A stretch of DNA of 11,182 bases from Deltaproteobacteria bacterium (GTDB lineage Bacteria > JAUYMQ01), in contig JAUYMQ010000125.1 of the NCBI GenBank assembly GCA_030698575.1, positions 1 to 11,182 on the forward strand. Direction: 5' to 3'. The stretch's first letter is position 1. The number at the start of each line of letters is the position of its first letter. The notes under the pieces are model-generated. The model saw nothing but the letters and a program-made list of their open reading frames with translations, did not search any database and had not been told where the DNA came from. The translations under genes were made by a program, and so were the position numbers. This document shows positions 1-6,844 of this stretch, in pieces.

Positions 1-1
1 G

Positions 2-1201
2 ATGTCCGGATCGGATTCGAAGGCAGGCGGCGGCGGGCGCTTCGCGCTGTCGGATCGGCTCTCGAAGCGCCCCCCCTATCTCTTCGCCGAGATCGACCGC
101 ATGAAGCGCGCGGCCCGGGCGAAGGGGGTCGACATCATCGATCTCGGTGTGGGCGATCCCGATCAGCCCACGCCGCCCCACATCGTGAAGAAGCTCCAGG
201 CGTCCTGCGCCGAGCCGCGCTACCACCGCTATCCATCCTACGAGGGGATGCTCCCCTTCCGCGAATCGGTCGCGGGGTGGTGCCAGCGGCGGTTCGGGGT
301 GAAGCTCGATGCCGCCAGTGAGGTGGTGTCGCTCATCGGATCGAAGGAGGGGATCGCGCACCTCCCGCTCGCTTTCGTGAACCCCGGCGACGCGACGCTG
401 GTCACCGATCCCGGCTACCCGGTCTATTCCATCGCCACGCTTTTTGCGGGCGGCGAGCCGGTCTCGGTGCCGCTGCGCGCCGAAAACGGCTTCCTCCCCG
501 ACCTCGACGCCATTCCGCCGAAAGTGCTCGACCGGGCGAAGATCCTCTTTCTCAACTACCCGAACAACCCCACCTCGGCGATCGCGGATCTGGCTTTCTA
601 CACCCGCGTGGCCGAGAAGGCGGCGCGGCACGGATTCCTCGTGGCCGCCGACTCGCCCTACTCCGAGATCACGTTCGATGGCTACCGGGCGCCGAGCTTC
701 CTCGAGGCGCCGGGTGCGAAGGAGGTGGGAGTCGAGTTCCACTCGCTTTCCAAGACCTACAACATGACGGGCTGGCGCTGCGGCTTCGCCGTGGGCAATC
801 CGCAGGTCATCGCCGGGCTGGGCAAGATCAAGACCAACGTCGACTCGGGGATCTTCGAAGCCATCCAGGTCGCGGGGATGGAGGCCCTCGAAGGCGATCA
901 GTCGTGCATCGAGGAGATGCGGAAGCTCTACGCCGAACGCCGCGACGTGTTCGTCGCGGGCCTCATGCAGGCGGGTATCGAGGTCAAGCCTCCGAAGGCG
1001 ACCTTCTACGTCTGGGCGCCGGTGCCGAAGGGATACGGGTCGGCGGACTTCGCCGCGCATCTTCTCGAGAAGTCGGGCATCGTCGCAACACCCGGCAACG
1101 GCTTCGGGCCCGCCGGCGAGGGGTACATCCGATTCTCGCTGACGGTGGACAAGGCGCGGCTGGCCGAGGCCGTCGCGCGAATCCAGAAGACGGGCTTCTG
1201 A
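2..1201 (+). CDS. dapL: LL-diaminopimelate aminotransferase (PLP fold type I)
   Basis: This 399-residue protein is a class I/II PLP-dependent aminotransferase. It most likely converts tetrahydrodipicolinate plus glutamate directly to LL-diaminopimelate, in the cytoplasm, for lysine and peptidoglycan. The N-terminal stretch with RPPYLFAEIDRMK and IIDLGVGDPDQPTPPHIV is typical of the DapL family. PLP-site residues are visible: Asn189 in NYPNNPTS, Asp217 and Tyr220 in AADSPYSE, the Schiff-base Lys251 in SLSKTYNMTGWR, and the substrate-carboxylate Arg377 in GYIRFSLT. Length fits the family. The ATG lies one base from the window edge, so its ribosome-binding site and any extension upstream cannot be seen. 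The stop codon overlaps the next start (TGATG). Related family members act on other amino acids (LL-DAP versus alanine/aspartate aminotransferases), so the substrate is inferred from overall similarity. Confidence 0.87.
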   Translation: MSGSDSKAGGGGRFALSDRLSKRPPYLFAEIDRMKRAARAKGVDIIDLGVGDPDQPTPPHIVKKLQASCAEPRYHRYPSYEGMLPFRESVAGWCQRRFGVKLDAASEVVSLIGSKEGIAHLPLAFVNPGDATLVTDPGYPVYSIATLFAGGEPVSVPLRAENGFLPDLDAIPPKVLDRAKILFLNYPNNPTSAIADLAFYTRVAEKAARHGFLVAADSPYSEITFDGYRAPSFLEAPGAKEVGVEFHSLSKTYNMTGWRCGFAVGNPQVIAGLGKIKTNVDSGIFEAIQVAGMEALEGDQSCIEEMRKLYAERRDVFVAGLMQAGIEVKPPKATFYVWAPVPKGYGSADFAAHLLEKSGIVATPGNGFGPAGEGYIRFSLTVDKARLAEAVARIQKTGF

Positions 1202-1767
1202 TGCTCGCGATGGGGCCCTCCCTGAAGGCGGCGGCCGCGATGCTGTTCCTTTTTGCAGCCGCAGGCTGCGCTGCCGATCAGAACGGCCCCGCCGGAGCGA
1301 CCGCCGGCGCCCGGCCGCCGCTCATGTCGCACGCCGGGCCCGAAGGCTGGGAGCTGCGCATTCTTCACGAGCCGCCCCCCTATTGGCTCGTCGAGTATCT
1401 CGAGCCGGCGCTCCCCGGCGTGCCGGACGAGAGCCGCGGGCGCGTTCGCGTGGGGAAGGCCTGGCAGCAGGCGGGGCGATCGGTCGTGACCTCGCTTTGC
1501 GACGCACAGTGGCGCAGCGAGACCGTTCTGGCGCAGCCCGCCACCGGGCGCGAGCCCATCGAGGCCCGGCGGGGCGGCGTGGTTTACACGGGATGGGAGG
1601 CCCGGCGGGCGCTTCCCGACGGCTCGAAGCTCAAGTTGCGCGCGCTCTGCGGAAGCTCCGATGTCGGGACGGCGTTTTTCTTCCTGAGCGCGCCCGACGA
1701 GAGCGCCCTCTACGAACCAGTGTGGGAGCACCTGCTCGACTTCAACCTCGGTGCGGGCGATCGCTAG
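1201..1767 (+). CDS. small lipoprotein of unknown function
   Basis: I do not recognise this 188-residue protein. It starts with a lipoprotein signal: residues 1-22 have Lys9, a hydrophobic run (AAAAMLFLFAAAG) and a lipobox-like AAGC, with Cys23 as the likely lipidated residue. The mature part after a Pro/Gly/Ala linker has a GWELR start, alternating beta-like segments (WLVEYLEP, VVYTGWEARRAL, KLKLRALC, GTAFFFLSAPDE) and a C-terminal helix (YEPVWEHLLDFNL). That order is vaguely like a PsbP/Mog1-type fold, which is a guess. Two further cysteines, in SLCDAQW and RALCGSS, could pair in the envelope. ATG 1201 is chosen because it overlaps the dapL stop. An in-frame ATG at 1210 is possible and would leave the signal peptide intact. 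Translation is probably coupled to dapL. Confidence 0.72.
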   Translation: MLAMGPSLKAAAAMLFLFAAAGCAADQNGPAGATAGARPPLMSHAGPEGWELRILHEPPPYWLVEYLEPALPGVPDESRGRVRVGKAWQQAGRSVVTSLCDAQWRSETVLAQPATGREPIEARRGGVVYTGWEARRALPDGSKLKLRALCGSSDVGTAFFFLSAPDESALYEPVWEHLLDFNLGAGDR

Positions 1768-1782
1768 GAGGAGGACTTGTTG

Positions 1783-2364
1783 ATGCATTCTCGTTCAGCT
1801 CGCGCGGCGGCCGTGCTCGCCGTTCTGCCCTTGCTTCTGAGTGCGGCGCCGCCCCCGCTCGATCCCGATTTCCGGCCGGCTGCGCCCGCCGGATGGGTCG
1901 TGCAGGCGGGCGACGAGTCTGGCTATAGCTGGCTTCGCCTTTCGGTATCGGAAGATCTGGAAGGGGACGACTACCGCGACGCCGCGATCACGATCTACCG
2001 CATCCTCCCCCGGGTGAAGCCCGCCGAGGCGGGCGAGGCCCTCGTGCAGCTCAAGGCCGAGGAGCAGAAGGTCGGCGAACGCGAGGCTGTCGATCGCACG
2101 GTTGAAGAAGTTCGCTGGCGCGGGATGGCGGCTGCCTACGGGAGCGATGGCGACGTGAAGCGCCGCGAACTTTACCTCTACACCGACCACATCGAGGGGG
2201 CGCTCTACCTCCTCTGGGGCCGAGGGCCGGCCGAGGGATGGGCGGGCGACGAGGCGCTCCGCGAGGCGGTGCTCCGGCGGGTGTCGCTCATTCTCACCGG
2301 GAAGGAAGTGCGGGAGGCCCGCGCGTCCGGAGCCGCCGAGGCGAAAGCCGGTATGAGAAAATAA
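1783..2364 (+). CDS. exported protein of unknown function
   Basis: This 193-residue protein has a cleavable-type signal peptide (Arg-rich start HSRSARAA, then AVLAVLPLLLSAAPPP), so it should be secreted or periplasmic. I do not recognise the mature domain. It begins GWVVQAGDESGYSWLRLS and ends with a helix (DEALREAVLRRVSLILTG), with YLYTDHIEGALYLLWGR between. The beta-rich, amphipathic layout resembles a PsbP/Mog1-like or DUF1795-like domain, offered only as a possibility. The start is ATG 1783, preceded at 1766-1774 by a strong AGGAGGAGG ribosome-binding site with 8 bases between. In-frame TTG codons at 1777 and 1780 are too close to that site. The preceding lipoprotein has a similar size and a similar secreted layout, so the two may act together. 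The stop overlaps the folK start by one base (TAATG). Confidence 0.72.
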   Translation: MHSRSARAAAVLAVLPLLLSAAPPPLDPDFRPAAPAGWVVQAGDESGYSWLRLSVSEDLEGDDYRDAAITIYRILPRVKPAEAGEALVQLKAEEQKVGEREAVDRTVEEVRWRGMAAAYGSDGDVKRRELYLYTDHIEGALYLLWGRGPAEGWAGDEALREAVLRRVSLILTGKEVREARASGAAEAKAGMRK

Positions 2365-2882
2365 TGCGCGCCTGGGTGGGGATCGGCTCAAACCTGGGCG
2401 ATCGCGTTTCCGCCTGCGCCGCCGCTGCGGTGGATCTGGGCGCGCTGCCCGGCACCCGGCTTCTCCGGCAATCGAGCCTTTACCTGACGGAGCCCGTGGG
2501 CATCGCGCCCTGTGAATGGTTCGTCAACGCGGTCGCCGAGATCGAGACCGATCTCGCCCCCGAGGCGCTGCTGGAGAGTCTGCTGGCGATCGAAGAACGC
2601 CTCGGCCGCCGGCGCGACGCTGGGCCGGCGCCCCGCACACTGGACCTCGACATCCTGGACGCAGGAGGGGAGCAACGGGCCGATCCCCGGCTCACCCTGC
2701 CCCATCCGCGCATGCACCTCCGGCGTTTCCAGCTTCTTCCGCTCGCCGAGATTGCGCCCGGCTGGCGGCATCCGCGGCTCGGCCAGACGGCGTCGGAGCT
2801 GCTCGGCGCGCTCGGAGACGGGGCGCGCGTGGTGCGCATAGCGCGCCTCGAACCCGCGCCAGGGAACGGAGTCCGGTCATGA
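2364..2882 (+). CDS. folK: 2-amino-4-hydroxy-6-hydroxymethyldihydropteridine pyrophosphokinase
   Basis: HPPK transfers pyrophosphate from ATP to 6-hydroxymethyl-7,8-dihydropterin, the step before dihydropteroate synthase in folate synthesis. The 172-residue length is right for a stand-alone enzyme. All main motifs are present in order: the N-terminal GIGSNLGDR (residues 6-14), LYLTEPVG (39-46), FVNAVAEIET (53-62), EERLGRRR (77-84), and the metal/ATP motif PRTLDLDILD (90-99), in which Asp94 and Asp96 match the two magnesium-binding aspartates of E. coli HPPK. LPHPRMHLRRFQLLPLAEI (112-130) completes the signature. The reading frame stays open further upstream, but GIGSN so near this ATG fixes the start. 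The start overlaps the preceding stop by one base, and the stop overlaps the next ATG by four (ATGA), so translation is probably coupled. No other folate gene lies nearby. Confidence 0.93.
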   Translation: MRAWVGIGSNLGDRVSACAAAAVDLGALPGTRLLRQSSLYLTEPVGIAPCEWFVNAVAEIETDLAPEALLESLLAIEERLGRRRDAGPAPRTLDLDILDAGGEQRADPRLTLPHPRMHLRRFQLLPLAEIAPGWRHPRLGQTASELLGALGDGARVVRIARLEPAPGNGVRS

Positions 2883-3148
2883 GCCTTCTGCGTTTGGCCG
2901 CCATCGCACTGCTCGCCTATCTGGGCGTGCGCCTTCTGAGGCACCTCCTCCGGCTGGGGCCGCCGAAGCCCGATCCGATGAAGCGCGCCCGCACGATCGA
3001 GGGCGCCGACATGGTCAGGGACCCGGCTTGTGGCATCTATACGCCGCGTGACACGGCCGTCGAGGCCCGGGTGAAAGGCGAGACCGTTTACTTCTGCAGC
3101 GAGGCCTGCCGGGAAGCCCATGCAAGCGGAAAGACCACATCCCGTTGA
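2879..3148 (+). CDS. small membrane-anchored protein with YHS/TRASH-like cysteine motif (PP0621-like)
   Basis: This 89-residue protein has one N-terminal hydrophobic segment (residues about 4-25, LLRLAAIALLAYLGVRLL) followed by basic residues, so it is probably a single-pass inner-membrane protein with the small domain in the cytoplasm. The C-terminal half carries MVRDPACGIYTPRDTA (Cys51) and VYFCSEACREAH (Cys73, Cys77, His81). That C-x21-C-x3-C-x3-H layout is the kind seen in YHS/TRASH metal-binding domains and in the PP0621-type small proteins. Those proteins are widespread but of unknown role, and metal binding is inferred. Its ATG overlaps the folK stop by four bases (ATGA), which fixes the start. 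It is the last gene of the left block; a perfect inverted repeat begins four bases after its stop. Confidence 0.8.
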   Translation: MSLLRLAAIALLAYLGVRLLRHLLRLGPPKPDPMKRARTIEGADMVRDPACGIYTPRDTAVEARVKGETVYFCSEACREAHASGKTTSR

Positions 3149-3151
3149 GGA

Positions 3152-3170
3152 ATTCATGCTACGCATGAAT
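3152..3170. repeat. perfect 8-bp inverted repeat, possible operator or weak terminator
   Basis: ATTCATGC (3152-3159), spacer TAC, GCATGAAT (3163-3170). The repeat begins just after the stop of the small YHS-like gene and ends 27 bases before the candidate -35 of the transaldolase promoter. No T-run follows, so an intrinsic terminator is unlikely. It is AT-rich compared with its surroundings, which is more typical of a protein-binding site. Confidence 0.5.
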
Positions 3171-3197
3171 GTGTTGAAAGGCGCGTCCCCGAAACGC

Positions 3198-3225
3198 TTG
3201 ACAGTGGCGAAGCGACTGCTGTAAC
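3198..3225 (+). promoter_or_regulatory. candidate sigma70 promoter for the transaldolase gene
   Basis: A perfect -35 hexamer TTGACA (3198-3203) is followed after 16 bases by TGTAAC (3220-3225), which matches 4 of 6 bases of the -10 consensus including TnTAA. The transcript would start near 3232 and have a leader of about 95 bases. Its place in the only sizeable gap before the transaldolase gene supports it. Confidence 0.55.
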
Positions 3226-3327
3226 TAGACGAAAAGACCGGCGCCCCGTACCCCCGGAGGCCATGGGCGCCCGCGGGACGCCTGGCCTATCGGGAGGCCT
3301 GGTCAAGGAAACCTCCAGGAGGAAGAG

Positions 3328-3978
3328 ATGAAGTTCTTCATCGACACGGCGAACATCAAGGAGATCCAGACCGCTACCGAGTGGGGGCTCATCGACGGCG
3401 TGACCACGAACCCCTCGCTCCTCGCGAGGGAGGGCGGAGACCCCATCGAGACCCTCCGCGAGATCACGAAGATCGTCGACGGGCCGGTGAACGCAGAGGT
3501 AGTGAGCCTCGAGGCGGAAGGGATGGTGCGCGAGGGGCTCGCCCACGCCAAGCTCGCCGACAACATCGTGATCAAGATCCCGATGACGATGGACGGCATG
3601 AAGGCCACGCGCCGCCTCACCTCCGAGGGGCTGCACGTGAACGTGACGCTCATCTTCTCGCCGCTGCAGGCTCTCATGGCGGCGAAGGCGGGCGCGACCT
3701 ACGTGAGCCCCTTCGTCGGGCGGCTCGACGACGTCTCGCACGAGGGGATGGATCTCATCCGCCAGATGGTCACGATCTACGACAATTACGGTTATGAGAC
3801 CGAGGTGCTGGTCGCCAGCGTCCGGGGCCCCCTGCATGTGCTCGAGGGAGCGCTTGCCGGCGCCCACATCGCGACCATCCCCTTCAAAGTGCTCGAGCAG
3901 CTCGCGAAGCACCCGCTCACCGACATCGGCATCCAGAAGTTCCTGGAGGACTGGGAGAAGCTCAAGAAGGGGAAGTAA
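3328..3978 (+). CDS. tal: transaldolase / fructose-6-phosphate aldolase (short TalC/MipB family)
   Basis: This 216-residue protein belongs to the short transaldolase family. Members either move dihydroxyacetone units between sugar phosphates (pentose phosphate pathway) or cleave fructose 6-phosphate to dihydroxyacetone and glyceraldehyde 3-phosphate. Family marks are the N-terminal [24 protein letters not shown] (residues 23-33), and IVIKIPMT with the Schiff-base Lys83. Further marks are [32 protein letters not shown] and the C-terminal [13 protein letters not shown]. Length is typical and the barrel looks complete. The ATG follows GGAGG at 3318-3322 with a 5-base gap. The gene has its own candidate promoter and a strong terminator, so it seems to be transcribed alone. 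Sequence does not clearly separate true transaldolase from aldolase activity. The length and the TNPSLL motif put it with the bacterial transaldolases of this subfamily. Confidence 0.92.
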   Translation: MKFFIDTANIKEIQTATEWGLIDGVTTNPSLLAREGGDPIETLREITKIVDGPVNAEVVSLEAEGMVREGLAHAKLADNIVIKIPMTMDGMKATRRLTSEGLHVNVTLIFSPLQALMAAKAGATYVSPFVGRLDDVSHEGMDLIRQMVTIYDNYGYETEVLVASVRGPLHVLEGALAGAHIATIPFKVLEQLAKHPLTDIGIQKFLEDWEKLKKGK

Positions 3979-4002
3979 CCCCCGCCGGAAGCGAAGAAAG
4001 TG

Positions 4003-4037
4003 CGCCGCGTTCCCACCCGGGACGCGGCGTTTTCTTT
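4003..4037 (+). terminator. Rho-independent terminator after the transaldolase gene
   Basis: CGCCGCGT (4003-4010) pairs perfectly with ACGCGGCG (4022-4029). The stem extends inward by a T-G wobble and two C-G pairs around a five-base loop (4014-4018), and TTTTCTTT follows at 4030-4037. An A-rich stretch (3993-4000) on the left can pair with the T-tract. It begins 24 bases after the stop codon and separates the transaldolase unit from the fadR promoter, only 25 bases further on. Confidence 0.9.
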
Positions 4038-4062
4038 GTCCGGGGAGCCCTCTCCGCAGTAC

Positions 4063-4091
4063 TTGACAGCCCCCACGCCCTCGGGTAGGGT
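4063..4091 (+). promoter_or_regulatory. candidate sigma70 promoter of the fadR-acd-etf operon
   Basis: TTGACA (4063-4068), a 17-base spacer, then TAGGGT (4086-4091), which keeps the most conserved T-A-n-n-n-T of the -10 element. The predicted transcript start is near 4098, inside the FadR-like palindrome, the classic layout for a repressed promoter. It sits between the upstream terminator and the regulator gene. Confidence 0.72.
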
Positions 4092-4096
4092 TTTTG

Positions 4097-4114
4097 TGAA
4101 TGAGCGGTCATTCA
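4097..4114. promoter_or_regulatory. FadR-type operator palindrome
   Basis: A perfect inverted repeat: TGAATGA (4097-4103), GCGG, TCATTCA (4108-4114), 18 bp in all. The published Bacillus subtilis FadR (YsiA) consensus, as I recall it, is TGAATGANTANTCATTCA; arms and spacing agree exactly and only the central bases differ. It covers the predicted +1 and lies 49 bases before the start of a FadR-like gene. Autorepression relieved by long-chain acyl-CoA is the expected behaviour by analogy. Confidence 0.82.
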
Positions 4115-4143
4115 GCGGCCGGGAGACACTCTCCCCGGACCGC
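4115..4143 (+). other. stem-loop in the 5' leader of the fadR-like mRNA
   Basis: GCGG/CCGC (4115-4118 with 4140-4143), CCGGG/CCCGG (4119-4123 with 4134-4138) and AGA/TCT (4124-4126 with 4130-4132) stack into a 12-pair stem. It has single-base bulges at 4133 and 4139 and a three-base loop. It starts directly after the operator and ends just before the weak ribosome-binding site (AAGAAGG, 4145-4151). No T-run follows, so it is not a terminator. An mRNA-stabilising or translation-damping role is possible. Confidence 0.5.
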
Positions 4144-4163
4144 CAAGAAGGCAGGCCCTCCCC

Positions 4164-4799
<636 letters not shown>

Positions 4800-4822
4800 G
4801 CGCCGCGAGAGGGATGTGAGCC

Positions 4823-5965
4823 ATGATTGATTTCACGCTGACCGACGAGCAGCTCGCCCTTCAGGAAACCGCCCGGCGTTTCGCGCAGACCGAGATGGCG
4901 CCGCAGGCAGCCCATTTCGATCAAACCGGCGAGTTTCCGGAGAAGATCATCAAGAAGGCCTGGGAGACGGGCCTCATCAACGAGGGGATTCCCGAAGAGT
5001 ACGGCGGTCCGGGCCTGAGTGTCCTCGACACCTGCATCCTCACCGAGGAGCTTGCGGCGGGATGCGCCGGCATGACCACCTCGATGATGGTCAACTCCCT
5101 CGGCCAGCTACCCATCCTGATCGGGGGGACGAAGGCGCAGATCGAGAAGCACATCGTCCCCTTCACGAAGGAGTTCCGCTACTGCTCCTTTGCCCTCACC
5201 GAGCCCTCCAGCGGCTCCGACGCCGCCACCATGCGGACCATCGCCAAGAAGGTCGGCGACAAGTACATCCTGAACGGGCGCAAGTGCTTCATCACCAACG
5301 GTGGGGTCGCGAACCTCTACTCCACCTTCGCCACCCTCGACCCGAGCAAGGGGCACAAGGCAATCTGCGCCTTCATCGTCGAGCGCGATTCGCCGGGCGT
5401 GTCCGCCGGGAAGAAAGAAGACAAGATGGGGCAGCGGGCCTCGAACACCACCGACGTGATCTTCGAGGACGCTGAGATTCCCGCCGAGAATCTTCTCGGC
5501 CGCGAGGGTGAGGGGTTCCCTATCGCGATGAAGACGCTCGACAAGTCGCGCCCCATGATCGGCGCGCTCGCGGTCGGCGTCGCGCGGGCGGCATTCGAGC
5601 ACGCCGTGCGCTATGCCAAGGAGCGCCAGGCTTTCGGGACGCCCATCGCAAGCTTCCAGGCGGTCCAGTTCATGCTGGCCGACATGGCAAAAGACATCGA
5701 GGCGGCACGCCTGCTCACCTACCAGGCCGCCTGGATGATCGATCAGGGCATGAACGCGGCCAAGTACTCGTCCTTCGCGAAGTGCTTCGCGTCGGACGCG
5801 GCCATGCGCGTCACCACCGACGCCGTGCAGATCTACGGCGGCTACGGTTACTCGAAGGAGTACCCGGTTGAGAAGCTGATGCGGGACGCCAAGCTTATCC
5901 AGATCTACGAGGGAACGAACCAGATCCAGCGCGTGGTCATGGCCCGCGAGATCCTGAAGGACTGA
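4823..5965 (+). CDS. acyl-CoA dehydrogenase, medium-chain (MCAD)-like
   Basis: This 380-residue flavoenzyme catalyses alpha,beta-dehydrogenation of an acyl-CoA, passing electrons from FAD to ETF. N-terminal helical domain: FTLTDEQLALQETARRF to EELAAGCAGMTTSMMVNSLGQLPI (residues 4-98). Middle beta domain: YCSFALTEPSSGSDAATM (120-137) and GRKCFITNGG (152-161), both FAD-contacting. C-terminal helical domain: RQAFGTPIASFQAVQFMLADM, then TDAVQIYGGYGYSKEYPVEK. It ends with IYEGTNQIQR, in which Glu363 matches the catalytic base of mammalian MCAD. The EELAxGCxG and NSLGQxPI segments are especially MCAD-like, but the true chain length or branching of the substrate cannot be read from sequence. The ATG follows GAGAGGGA (4807-4814) and lies 23 bases after the regulator. 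No hydratase, dehydrogenase or thiolase for later beta-oxidation steps is nearby. Confidence 0.92.
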   Translation: MIDFTLTDEQLALQETARRFAQTEMAPQAAHFDQTGEFPEKIIKKAWETGLINEGIPEEYGGPGLSVLDTCILTEELAAGCAGMTTSMMVNSLGQLPILIGGTKAQIEKHIVPFTKEFRYCSFALTEPSSGSDAATMRTIAKKVGDKYILNGRKCFITNGGVANLYSTFATLDPSKGHKAICAFIVERDSPGVSAGKKEDKMGQRASNTTDVIFEDAEIPAENLLGREGEGFPIAMKTLDKSRPMIGALAVGVARAAFEHAVRYAKERQAFGTPIASFQAVQFMLADMAKDIEAARLLTYQAAWMIDQGMNAAKYSSFAKCFASDAAMRVTTDAVQIYGGYGYSKEYPVEKLMRDAKLIQIYEGTNQIQRVVMAREILKD

Positions 5966-5970
5966 CCCAC

Positions 5971-5994
5971 GCGGTCGGCGTAACGGTCGACCGC
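5971..5994 (+). other. intercistronic inverted repeat between acyl-CoA dehydrogenase and etfB
   Basis: GCGGTCG (5971-5977) pairs with CGACCGC (5988-5994) across a 10-base loop, five bases after the stop. A second short repeat, CCGGCC/GGCCGG (6003-6008, 6011-6016), lies next to the etfB ribosome-binding site. No T-run follows, so read-through is expected; mRNA processing or stabilising is possible. In such GC-rich DNA, chance repeats are common. Confidence 0.4.
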
Positions 5995-6032
5995 TGACGG
6001 GTCCGGCCACGGCCGGCCCCCCGGAGGCTAAC

Positions 6033-6833
6033 GTGAAGATCATTGTCATCTTGAAGCAGGTTCCGGACTCCGAGACCAAGATCAAGGTCAAGGGGGACGG
6101 ATCGGGAATCGAAACGGACGGAATCAAGTACGTGATCAGCCCCTACGACGAGTACGCCGTCGAGGAAGCGCTGAAGCTCAAGGAGAAGGCGGGCGGCGAC
6201 AGCACGGTGACGGTCGTCTCGGCCGGGCCCGATCGCACGGTCGAGTCCATCCGGACGGCGCTGGCCATGGGAGCCGACGCCGCCGTCCATGTGAACGACC
6301 CGGCGCTCGAGGGTGCCGACAGCCTCGGCGTCGCCCGGGCGCTCGCGAAGGCTATACAGGACAACGGCTTCGACATCATCTTCGCCGGAAAGCAGGGCAT
6401 CGATCAGGACAACTCCCAGGTGCCCAGCGCCGTGGCCGAACTGCTCGACATTCCCCAGGTGAACATCATCGCGAAATTCGAGATCACCGAGGACAAGTCA
6501 AAGGCCACCGTGAGCCGGCGCATCGAGGGGGGCGAGGAGACCATCGAGACCTCGCTGCCCGCGCTCTTCGGCTGCGAGAAGGGACTCAACGAGCCGCGCT
6601 ACGCCTCGCTGCCGGGCATCATGAAGGCGAAGAAGAAGCCGGTGAAGACGGTGGACCTGGCCGGGCTCGGGCTCGACGCGGGCGAGGTCGGCGCCGCCGG
6701 CTCACACGTGAAGATCCTCAAGTGGATTCCGCTGCCGGAGCGCCAGGCCGGAAAGATCCTCCAGGGCATGGAGACCGCTGAGGCGTCCAAGGAGCTCGTG
6801 CGGCTCCTGCGGGAAGAGGCGAAAGTCATCTAA
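6033..6833 (+). CDS. etfB: electron transfer flavoprotein, beta subunit
   Basis: This 266-residue protein is the AMP-binding half of ETF, which carries electrons from acyl-CoA dehydrogenase to ETF-QO. It opens with MKIIVILKQVPDSETKIKVK, followed by SPYDEYAVEEALKLKE (36-51). The AMP-site signature is AGKQGIDQDNSQVPSAVAEL (118-137). The docking loop ASLPGIMKAKKK (191-202) has Leu193, equivalent to the human ETF-beta leucine that plugs into a hydrophobic pocket of the dehydrogenase. Its presence next to an acyl-CoA dehydrogenase fits a canonical respiratory ETF. A GTG start at 6033 is used, with GGAGG (6023-6027) five bases upstream; no better ATG exists and MKIIVILKQ is the usual N-terminus. 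Length is normal. Nothing points to the electron-bifurcating type, although sequence reading alone does not rule it out. Confidence 0.95.
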   Translation: MKIIVILKQVPDSETKIKVKGDGSGIETDGIKYVISPYDEYAVEEALKLKEKAGGDSTVTVVSAGPDRTVESIRTALAMGADAAVHVNDPALEGADSLGVARALAKAIQDNGFDIIFAGKQGIDQDNSQVPSAVAELLDIPQVNIIAKFEITEDKSKATVSRRIEGGEETIETSLPALFGCEKGLNEPRYASLPGIMKAKKKPVKTVDLAGLGLDAGEVGAAGSHVKILKWIPLPERQAGKILQGMETAEASKELVRLLREEAKVI

Positions 6834-6844
6834 CTCAGGTTTTA

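Noticed and set aside
1777-1782. Two in-frame TTG codons before ATG 1783 as the start of the exported protein
   Set aside because: They lie too close to the AGGAGG site, while the ATG has ideal spacing and begins a normal signal peptide.
1006-1788. Open frame of 260 codons on the - strand opposite the lipoprotein gene
   Set aside because: The + strand has a convincing lipoprotein signal, a coupled start and a stop just before a strong ribosome-binding site. The - strand frame also runs into dapL and shows no recognisable motif.
3152-3170. The inverted repeat as a second FadR operator
   Set aside because: Although it contains ATTCA/TGAAT, its arms are in the opposite orientation and its spacer is 3 rather than 4 bases, so it does not fit the box at 4097-4114.
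5971-6016. Hairpins after the acyl-CoA dehydrogenase as a transcription terminator
   Set aside because: No T-run follows and the next gene is its functional partner, so read-through is more likely.
5108-6127. Long open frame on the - strand (339 codons) opposite the acyl-CoA dehydrogenase
   Set aside because: It is antisense to a well-conserved gene, runs across its end, and its translation resembles no family I know. Long antisense frames are expected in GC-rich coding DNA.
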